Part shown: positions 1 to 5,276 of the stretch, piece after piece
Layout of the letters: each line of letters begins with the position of its first letter
How positions within the stretch are numbered: position 1 is the stretch's first letter
Source: an uncultured Eggerthellaceae bacterium
GTDB taxonomy: Bacteria; Actinomycetota; Coriobacteriia; Coriobacteriales; Eggerthellaceae
Direction of reading: 5' to 3'
Length of the DNA: 15,942 nt
Assembly: GCA_910589135.1 (NCBI GenBank)
Contig: CAJUSL010000015.1
Location: 14,700-30,641 of the forward strand
Made by a program: the position numbers and the translations under genes
Notes under the pieces: generated by a model
What the model was told of the DNA's origin: nothing
Databases searched by the model: none
Seen by the model: the letters and a program-made list of their open reading frames with translations, nothing else

Positions 1-143
1 AGAGAGAGTTTACCGTGGGATGGTTTGTTCCAAAAGATTCGATACCCGAATTCGTTATTGTAGGCGACTACGAGGAGCGCAAGATCGTCCCCCTCGAGGT
101 TGTGCCTGGAGCAGATGGACTCCAAGGATTGGGGCAAGCATGA
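1..143 (+). CDS. 3' end of an unidentified upstream protein (partial)
   Basis: An open frame in phase with position 3 runs from the window edge to a TGA at 141-143. It encodes about 46 residues, beginning REFTVGWFVPKDSIPEFVIV and ending GLQGLGQA. The start lies outside the window. The stop overlaps the ATG of the next permease in an ATGA arrangement, which supports real translation and operon membership. The hydrophobic/charged alternation with VGWFVPKD followed by PEFVIVGDY looks like the C-terminal strands of an extracytoplasmic beta-sandwich domain (DUF4352-like style). That is an impression from pattern, not a family assignment. If right, the operon carries an exported protein on each side of the transporter genes. 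Function unknown. Confidence 0.6.
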   Translation, partial: REFTVGWFVPKDSIPEFVIVGDYEERKIVPLEVVPGADGLQGLGQA

Positions 144-1015
144 GGAGCTTGATTCGCGTTGAGCTTGACAAGGCATTTCGAAATAGATGGTTTGCTGTTG
201 CAGTCATTGTCGGGTCGATTCTTGCTTTGGTCGCTACTGCCCAAACAATATTGGTCGGAGGCGCCAACATTGAATTTGCTGTCGGAGCATATGAAACCCC
301 CTCCGGCAGCATGAAGTTCTCTTCCCCCTATTCTTATAACTGTTTCGCTTCGTGGATGTCTGTAGATTCCACAACTTTGGCTTCGTGGGTGTTCTTCAGG
401 ATAGCGCCGTTGCTGGCGGTCGTGCCCTATGCTTGGTCTTTGGGGTCTGAGCTCAGATCGGGTTATGCATCACAGGTTATCACGCGATCTGGAAAATGGG
501 GCTATATAGGAGCAAAGGCCCTAGCGACGTTTTTGGTAGGAGGCACGGTGATCGCGCTTCCGTTGGTGGTAAATTTTTTCACTATTGCAGGCTTTTTCCC
601 TGCATACACACCCGAGGTTTATGATGCGATGTATAACGGCATATTCGATGACAACCTTTGGTCGTATTATTTCTATAATGCGCCGGTCGTCTACGTGCTG
701 TTGTATCTCGTGCTCGATTTTGTGCTTTGCGGCCTTTGGGCGACGTTCACGATGTTGGTTGCAGTGGTATGCCGAAACCGCGTGGTGTCGCTGACGACCC
801 CATATCTATGCCTTCTGGTGCTTCAATTCATCAACGAGCGTATTTTCCTGGCCCTTGGGGGTATAAGAGGATTTCAGCTTAGCCTGTTCGAGAACCTGCG
901 CGCCTTTACTGCAAATTACGTGCAAAATGGCTGGATTATTCTGGGAGAAGGCACGGTTTTGGTGTTGGCGGCTGCGATTCTTATGGCCACATTCTTGCGG
1001 AAGGATATCTTGTGA
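140..1015 (+). CDS. ABC-2-type transporter permease (first of a pair)
   Basis: A 291-residue integral membrane protein. The ATG at 140 is chosen over the upstream start at 20 because it gives a clean cytoplasmic N-terminus (MRSLIRVELDKAFRNRWF) followed at once by TM1, and it overlaps the upstream stop (ATGA). The first 40 residues of the longer frame are shadow sequence. Hydrophobic segments lie at about 17-38, 80-102, 125-152, 180-212, 217-232 and 264-286, consistent with six TM helices. After TM2 the loop ELRSGYASQVITRSGKWGY with a following GAK matches the typical ABC-2 permease cytoplasmic motif (E-R-x-G...R...Y..K). It should form the membrane channel with the next permease and the ATPase at 1862. 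The substrate cannot be read from sequence. AT-richer than genes downstream of 3760. Confidence 0.8.
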   Translation: MRSLIRVELDKAFRNRWFAVAVIVGSILALVATAQTILVGGANIEFAVGAYETPSGSMKFSSPYSYNCFASWMSVDSTTLASWVFFRIAPLLAVVPYAWSLGSELRSGYASQVITRSGKWGYIGAKALATFLVGGTVIALPLVVNFFTIAGFFPAYTPEVYDAMYNGIFDDNLWSYYFYNAPVVYVLLYLVLDFVLCGLWATFTMLVAVVCRNRVVSLTTPYLCLLVLQFINERIFLALGGIRGFQLSLFENLRAFTANYVQNGWIILGEGTVLVLAAAILMATFLRKDIL

Positions 1016-1872
1016 GCCATTTTGCGAGGTCGATTCGCGCTCTCTTTTGCTGCATAAAGGCCGACCTGTATGGAAGCTGGAGAACAACGTGCTGCTATAT
1101 TGGTGCGGCTATCATACTGTTTGGTTTGCTTGCTTTGAGTGGCTGGCTTCAAGCCGCGGCTGATGGCATAGAGGGTCCGAAGAGCTTCGGGGACGTAATC
1201 GCATATTTCTTTTCCGGTTCGAAGCCGTTCGTTTTCACGCGTGAAAGATTCGAATTTCCCATTGGGTGGTTCGTGATGATGATGCTGGTTACGCATATGA
1301 CGTTGTGGTATCCGTTTCGGGACATTCGCGGATTTGGAACGCTGGTATTGTCGAGGTGCTATACCCGTTGGTCTTGGTGGGTCGGAAAATGCGTATGGGT
1401 TGCGCTATGCGTATTAGCGTTTTTTGCTGCTGCATGCATAGTCGCTTATATTGCAGTTGTTTTCGGAGGGGGCGCCAGAAACCTTGCCCTGTCGCCCTCG
1501 TTTTTGACGATGATGGATATTTCGTATATCTCGCCCGAGCAAGCCCAGCAGAGTCTGTCTTCATTTTTGGTCGGCGCACCCTTTGCCGTAATGGGTTGCT
1601 GCCTGGTTCAGTTGTTCGTTTCGTTGCTGTTTGGGCCCACCATTAGTTATGTGTTCACTTCTTCGATGTTGACCCTGTCTGTCTTGATTGGAAATCCGTT
1701 GCTTTGGGGGGATCATCTCATGTTTTTGAGAGTTGCATCGTCAGATGGTGCCATTGCAGGCAGCGTCGTTGATGCGGCTGTATTACTGCTGTGGCTGACG
1801 ATTGCCTGTGTTGGCGGAGGTATTGTTTTTTCAAGAACAGATTTGATGGGAGGTGATTCGAGTGGTGATTGA
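1012..1872 (+). CDS. ABC-2-type transporter permease (second of a pair)
   Basis: A 286-residue membrane protein starting at GTG 1012, whose GTGA overlaps the TGA of the preceding permease, indicating translational coupling. Predicted TM segments are at about 24-48, 84-101, 126-151, 184-208, 211-230 and 252-274. The loop FRDIRGFGTLVLSRCYTRW with WWVGK after it occupies the same place as the E/D-R-x-G...R...K loop of the first permease, so the two look like diverged partners of a heterodimeric channel. The C-terminal tail (SRTDLMGGDSSGD) is encoded by the bases that serve as the strong Shine-Dalgarno of the ATPase. There is no recognisable substrate-specific domain. Family placement rests on topology, the loop motif and the adjoining ATPase gene. 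Confidence 0.75.
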   Translation: MSHFARSIRALFCCIKADLYGSWRTTCCYIGAAIILFGLLALSGWLQAAADGIEGPKSFGDVIAYFFSGSKPFVFTRERFEFPIGWFVMMMLVTHMTLWYPFRDIRGFGTLVLSRCYTRWSWWVGKCVWVALCVLAFFAAACIVAYIAVVFGGGARNLALSPSFLTMMDISYISPEQAQQSLSSFLVGAPFAVMGCCLVQLFVSLLFGPTISYVFTSSMLTLSVLIGNPLLWGDHLMFLRVASSDGAIAGSVVDAAVLLLWLTIACVGGGIVFSRTDLMGGDSSGD

Positions 1873-2521
1873 GCTTGAAGGTGTTTCTAAGAGTTTGAAG
1901 GGCAGAACGGTTCTAGACGAAATAACGCTCACGTGTCCTTCGCGTGCAGTCGTTGGGCTTTGGGGTCCCAACGGCTCTGGCAAGACCATGCTGATGAGGG
2001 TGATTTCAGGGTTAGTGAAGGCATCTTCGGGAAGTGTATGTGTAGAAGGGCGAGACTTGACAAGAGGGGGCGTTTTTCCTCCTAGTTTGGGCGTCATGAT
2101 CGAATCTCCTGCATTTTTAGACCATAGGACCGGTTTCGACAACCTGAGGCTGTTGGCTGCAATAAGGGGTACAGCATCAGATGCGGACCTAGCTCAGGCT
2201 CTCGAATCAGTTGGCCTGCCTCTGCAGGATAGAAGAAAGTTTCGGGCATATTCTCTGGGCATGAGGCAACGTCTTGGATTGGCTGCTGCAACTATGGAAA
2301 GTCCGCATCTCGTGCTTTTAGACGAGCCTACGAACGCCCTGGATGTTTCCGGCGTCGAGATGGTTCGTGCTCTCGTTGAAAAGCAGCGAGACGAAGGAGC
2401 GACCGTGGTCCTGTCTAGCCACGACAAGGCATTTCTTGAATCCGTGGCGAATGTGGTGTGGATGATGGAAGAAGGGCGAATTGTTGGAAGGTGGAACCAT
2501 GGGAAGGAGCTTTGTGTCTAA
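1862..2521 (+). CDS. ABC transporter ATP-binding protein (BcrA/CcmA-like)
   Basis: A 219-residue nucleotide-binding domain that powers the two permeases upstream. Walker A is GPNGSGKT (about 35-42), the signature is SLGMRQR (131-137), Walker B is VLLDEP (151-156) followed by TNALD, and the switch His is H187 (SSHD). The Q-loop position reads VMIESPAF, with Glu in place of Gln, as is usual in bacitracin/lantibiotic-immunity type ATPases (IE.P.F). I chose GTG 1862 because GGGAGGTGAT at 1848-1857 is a near-perfect Shine-Dalgarno with 8 nt between its GGGAGG core and this codon. The in-frame GTG at 1853 lies inside that Shine-Dalgarno. The gene overlaps the preceding permease by 11 bp and the following lipoprotein gene by 23 bp. 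Export or self-protection is plausible, but the substrate is unknown. Confidence 0.88.
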   Translation: MVIELEGVSKSLKGRTVLDEITLTCPSRAVVGLWGPNGSGKTMLMRVISGLVKASSGSVCVEGRDLTRGGVFPPSLGVMIESPAFLDHRTGFDNLRLLAAIRGTASDADLAQALESVGLPLQDRRKFRAYSLGMRQRLGLAAATMESPHLVLLDEPTNALDVSGVEMVRALVEKQRDEGATVVLSSHDKAFLESVANVVWMMEEGRIVGRWNHGKELCV

Positions 2522-3179
2522 GCTTGGGGGCCTTTGCAGGACGAAGCGAGCTTGGAAAAATGGTCTATTGGTGCTTGTGGCCATGGTCTTGTTGGTAGGA
2601 TGCATTCGGATTGCTGAGGTTAATGCGGATAGAGCTTCCGTTCCGGAGAAGCATTTCGACGCAGGAGAGACTGTTGACCTGGGTGCCTTATACTTTCATA
2701 GCGATATTGAAGCGCCTGTCGGTTATACTGCCAAATTGATTGGCGCTAGCCTGATGAGCCCCCGGCAGTATCTAGAAAGCATGGGGACAAGCGCGGATAA
2801 AATCGAAGTCACGGTAGGTGACGACGAGTTGCCGCAAAGCGTACTCTGCGTGAGGGCCCTGTTCGAAAAACAAGGGTCGGCAGAAACCGGAATTCAGATT
2901 GCAAGTTATAAAGTCGTTCCGGACAGAAATGATGTGTATTACAGCTACGATAAAGATTTGTTCTTTGCGGCCTATCCATCGCTGGGGGAAATGATGGGGG
3001 CATTTGCCCTTGTCGACGATAGTTCTTTCGAAGTGTCGATCCCTTTTACATGGATTGCGAACCCGGAATATCTTCAATCTTATGAAGAAGAAAGGCGGCT
3101 GCCCATCGAAGGGTCTAGATTTCGGCTTTTGTTAGGCAATGCGCCCGAACGTACTTTCATAGACTTCGAAACGTCATGA
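2499..3179 (+). CDS. predicted lipoprotein or membrane-anchored exported protein, ABC-operon associated
   Basis: A 226-residue protein. The ATG at 2499 follows GGAAGGTGG (2486-2494) and lies inside the 3' end of the ATPase gene; a TTG at 2481 is less likely. The N-terminus has a basic stretch (CRTKRAWKN), a hydrophobic core (about 22-34) and LVGC ending at Cys35, a plausible lipobox. The n-region is long, so an uncleaved membrane anchor is an alternative. The remainder (about 36-226) is soluble, acidic and strand-rich, with recurring aromatic/charged alternation and no recognised catalytic motif. It ends FIDFETS. The position next to permeases and an ATPase suggests an extracytoplasmic partner such as a substrate-binding, immunity or accessory protein. 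I do not recognise the family. Base composition matches the rest of the AT-richer operon. Confidence 0.7.
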   Translation: MGRSFVSKLGGLCRTKRAWKNGLLVLVAMVLLVGCIRIAEVNADRASVPEKHFDAGETVDLGALYFHSDIEAPVGYTAKLIGASLMSPRQYLESMGTSADKIEVTVGDDELPQSVLCVRALFEKQGSAETGIQIASYKVVPDRNDVYYSYDKDLFFAAYPSLGEMMGAFALVDDSSFEVSIPFTWIANPEYLQSYEEERRLPIEGSRFRLLLGNAPERTFIDFETS

Positions 3180-3496
3180 TGCTAGTGTTGCTCCTCGCCA
3201 ACATGAGTCTAGCGCAGATTCTGGTTATTGCGCTATCCATGCATGTCGTTGCTATCCGCCTTCGGGCGTTCGTTTTTTACAGGTTTTGCCAACTGGTTGA
3301 GCGAGCGCCTCGGCCGTTTTGTCTTCTTCCCGGCCTGTCCTGGGCGAGCGAAAGCATCGAAGCTTCCTCGAATTCCGCCCGTTGCCAAAAAATCGCCGCT
3401 CCGTGTCCAAAAATTGCGGAAATCGGCAGGTTTTCGGGCTCGTGGGCCAAAAAAAACACCGACGCCGGAAAGGCGATTTCGAGAAACCCCAGGTAG
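3176..3496 (+). pseudogene. possible decayed start of a fifth operon gene
   Basis: An ATG at 3176 overlaps the lipoprotein stop as ATGA, the same junction used at 140. It opens a frame whose first 30 or so residues are strongly hydrophobic (MMLVLLLANMSLAQILVIAL...). From about 3255 the encoded sequence turns into Arg/Cys/Pro-rich residues typical of untranslated GC-rich sequence, and the frame runs through the left arm of the foldback repeat before stopping. The simplest reading is the first segment of a small membrane protein cut off by a deletion or insertion at the cassette edge. A chance open frame is also possible. No Shine-Dalgarno is obvious. Confidence 0.25.
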
Positions 3497-3747
3497 AGGC
3501 GTTGCAAGGTGCGACGACCATATGAAAATCGGCCGAAAACGCTCGCAAAAACACCGATTTCCGCAATTTTTGTCCATCGGGACGCGAAAAAGTGGCATCG
3601 GGGCCGCGCTGGGTGCTCGATTTGACTTGCGAGGGGGCGCCCCGAAGGTCGCCAGCGCCGATGCCGCCGTTTTCCGCGAAGGCGCTTCCGGCAATGTGCG
3701 GCTTGCGAGGGAATCCAAACGGATGTTTGTGTTCCGGCCGGCGAGCA
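3180..3747. other. long intergenic region between the ABC cassette and dinB
   Basis: About 570 bases with no convincing gene. The dinB reading frame stays open through the whole stretch on the + strand, but its translation upstream of 3762 has no polymerase-family sequence and crosses a repeat. Contents: a possible decayed gene start (3176 to about 3255), a foldback repeat (3380-3600) with A/T tracts, a duplicated 11-mer AAAAACACCGA (3452-3462 and 3547-3557), and then GC-rich unique sequence leading to the dinB promoter. The base composition steps up across this region from the AT-richer cassette to the GC-rich chromosome. Confidence 0.6.
3380..3600. repeat. foldback (inverted) repeat with 47-nt arms
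   Basis: The arm at 3380-3426 and the reverse complement of 3554-3600 align over 47 nt without gaps. Their inner parts are a perfect 19-nt match: CAAAAATTGCGGAAATCGG at 3408-3426 against CCGATTTCCGCAATTTTTG at 3554-3572. The outer parts share CG-TGCCA and TCGC with substitutions between. The loop (3427-3553) holds further A-tracts, and the motif AAAAACACCGA occurs both there (3452-3462) and running into the right arm (3547-3557). This could be a small non-autonomous mobile element, a pair of intergenic repeat units in opposite orientation, or a structured leader. No transposase is nearby. Confidence 0.65.
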
Positions 3748-3761
3748 TATACACTGATGCC
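3748..3761 (+). promoter_or_regulatory. probable leaderless promoter of dinB
   Basis: TATACA at 3748-3753 (or TACACT at 3750-3755) resembles a -10 box and lies only 6-8 nt before the ATG at 3762. TTGTGT about 15 nt upstream is a weak -35 candidate. There is no Shine-Dalgarno in the 20 nt before the start. The expected transcription start would be at or within a few bases of the ATG, giving a leaderless mRNA. No LexA-type box is recognised. Confidence 0.5.
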
Positions 3762-5057
3762 ATGGAAAACGGCGAGGACAGGGGAGCGCCGCTTCTGCGC
3801 GCGTGGGAAGGGCCGGCGATCCTGCTGGTCGACCTCGACGCGTTCTTCGCCTCGGTCGAGCAGCTCGACCATCCCGAATGGCGCGGCAAGCCGGTGATCG
3901 TGGGCGGCGACCCCGACAGGCGCGGCGTCGTGTCCACGTGCTCGTACGAGGCGCGCGCGTACGGCGTGCGCTCGGCGATGCCGTCCTCCACGGCGCACAA
4001 GCTCTGCCCCGAGGCCATCTGGACGCACGGCCGGTTCGACCGGTACCGCGAGGTGTCGAACGCGGTCATGTCGGTGGTGCGCGACGAGACGCCGCACGTG
4101 CAGCAGGTCTCCATCGACGAGGCGTTCGCCGACGTCACGCCCACGCGCACCAACACCGAGCATCCCATCCTGGTGGCGCAGCGCATCCAGGCCCGGGTGG
4201 CCGAGCTGGGGGTCACGTGCTCCATCGGGCTCGGCACGACGAAGTCTGTAGCGAAGATCGCGTCGGACATGGACAAGCCGCGCGGCCTCACCATCGTGTT
4301 CCCCGGAACCGAGCAGCAGTTCCTGGCCGACCTCCCCGTGCGCTCCGTCAGCGGCATCGGCGCTCAGTCCGAGTCCAAGCTGCACGCCATGGGCATCAAG
4401 ACGCTCTCGCAGCTCGGCTCCGCCGACCTTGCCGAGCTCGCGCGCGTCTTCGGCGTGAACGCCGAGATGATGCGCGACCGTGCGCGCGGCTGCGACGTCT
4501 CCGCCGTGACCACCGAGCGCGAGGCGAAGTCGGTCTCGCACGAGGTGTCGTTCGCCACCGACCTGGAGACGCGCGAGCAGATCGAGGCGTCCCTCACGTC
4601 GCTCCTCGCGCAGGTGGGCAGGCGGCTTCGCATGAAGGGCCTCGCGGGCACGACGCTCATGCTCAAGGTGCGCTTCTCCGACCGCAGCGTGCACTCGGCG
4701 CAGACGCACCTCGACGTGCCCAGCGACGACGACATCGAGCTGCGCCCGCGCCTGATGGAGCTCGTCGACAAGGTGTGGGTGCCGGGGCGCAAGGTGCGCC
4801 TGCTCGGCGTCGGCGTGTCCGGGTTCGGGAGGATGCCGCAGGGACAGCAGACGCTCTTCGACGCCGACGGCCTGGGCGATGCGCCCGCTGCGCGCGACGT
4901 GCTTGTCGAGGACGATTCGAAGCGCCGCAGCCTGCTGGAGGCATTCGACGCGCTCAAGGACAAGTTCGGCGAGGATGCGGTCCGCTTTGGCAGCGCCTTT
5001 CGCACCGAGGGGAACACCACGGGGTCTTCCTCCAAGAATTCCGCCGACTATCGCTGA
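3762..5057 (+). CDS. dinB: DNA polymerase IV (Y-family, DinB)
   Basis: A 431-residue error-prone translesion polymerase. The palm begins ILLVDLDAFFASVEQ: catalytic carboxylates D24 and D26, with F29 in the steric-gate position that excludes ribonucleotides. The second catalytic block is SIDEAF with D119/E120. CSIGLGTTKSVAKIASDMDKP (about 153-172) is the conserved palm/thumb region, and SGIGAQSESKL (197-207) is the helix-hairpin-helix-like thumb motif. The little-finger domain spans about 255-357. QQTLF (362-366) fits a beta-clamp-binding motif. The C-terminal LLEAFDALKDKFGEDAVRFG is common in actinobacterial DinB/ImuB-like proteins. The ATG at 3762 is chosen because family homology starts just after it and a -10 box lies directly upstream. 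Both catalytic sites look intact. The gene is monocistronic in this window. Confidence 0.93.
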   Translation: MENGEDRGAPLLRAWEGPAILLVDLDAFFASVEQLDHPEWRGKPVIVGGDPDRRGVVSTCSYEARAYGVRSAMPSSTAHKLCPEAIWTHGRFDRYREVSNAVMSVVRDETPHVQQVSIDEAFADVTPTRTNTEHPILVAQRIQARVAELGVTCSIGLGTTKSVAKIASDMDKPRGLTIVFPGTEQQFLADLPVRSVSGIGAQSESKLHAMGIKTLSQLGSADLAELARVFGVNAEMMRDRARGCDVSAVTTEREAKSVSHEVSFATDLETREQIEASLTSLLAQVGRRLRMKGLAGTTLMLKVRFSDRSVHSAQTHLDVPSDDDIELRPRLMELVDKVWVPGRKVRLLGVGVSGFGRMPQGQQTLFDADGLGDAPAARDVLVEDDSKRRSLLEAFDALKDKFGEDAVRFGSAFRTEGNTTGSSSKNSADYR

Positions 5058-5111
5058 GTCTGGGGCGTCGGCCGGGTTGGCGCGACGTCCGCAGAGACGC
5101 CTTCCGCGACA

Positions 5112-5165
5112 TTGCGCGGCCGTCCGTCGGATACGCCCTTGCGGCCTTGCGCGGCCGTCCGTCGG
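5112..5165 (+). repeat. short direct repeat downstream of dinB
   Basis: The 19-mer TTGCGCGGCCGTCCGTCGG occurs at 5112-5130 and again at 5147-5165, a period of 35 nt, within the dinB-ykuD intergenic gap. The 16-nt spacer contains a partial third copy (TTGCGGCC). Role unknown; it may be a replication-slippage duplication. Confidence 0.7.
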
Positions 5166-5201
5166 GCTAGTTGTGCTTTTGTCTCCACACGCAGAACGGC
5201 G

Positions 5202-5231
5202 GTTTCTTTAAGGGCGTGAATTTTATACAAT
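5202..5231 (+). promoter_or_regulatory. probable promoter of the L,D-transpeptidase-murI genes
   Basis: TATACA at 5224-5229 within TTTTATACAAT is a good -10 box in an otherwise GC-rich context. GTTTCT (5202-5207), 16 nt upstream, is only a weak -35. It would give a leader of roughly 40 nt carrying the GGAAGG Shine-Dalgarno at 5266-5271, unlike the leaderless arrangement at dinB. Confidence 0.5.
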
Positions 5232-5276
5232 AGGCGGCATCGAATAGCGCGGACTTGAAACACACGGAAGGCATCG

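Noticed and set aside
20..139. N-terminal extension of the first permease from ATG 20
   Set aside because: These codons overlap the 3' end of the upstream gene in another frame and are Arg/Cys-rich; ATG 140 gives the normal permease N-terminus and an ATGA junction.
1853..1861. Earlier GTG start for the ABC ATPase at 1853
   Set aside because: The codon is part of the GGGAGGTGAT Shine-Dalgarno that is correctly spaced for GTG 1862.
3228..3761. N-terminal extension of about 178 residues on the dinB frame
   Set aside because: It crosses the foldback repeat, its translation is Arg/Pro-rich without family similarity, and DinB homology and a promoter both point to ATG 3762.
5064..5101. Hairpin GGCGTC...GACGCC after dinB as a terminator
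   Set aside because: Only a 6-bp stem with a 26-nt loop and no T-tract; too weak to call.
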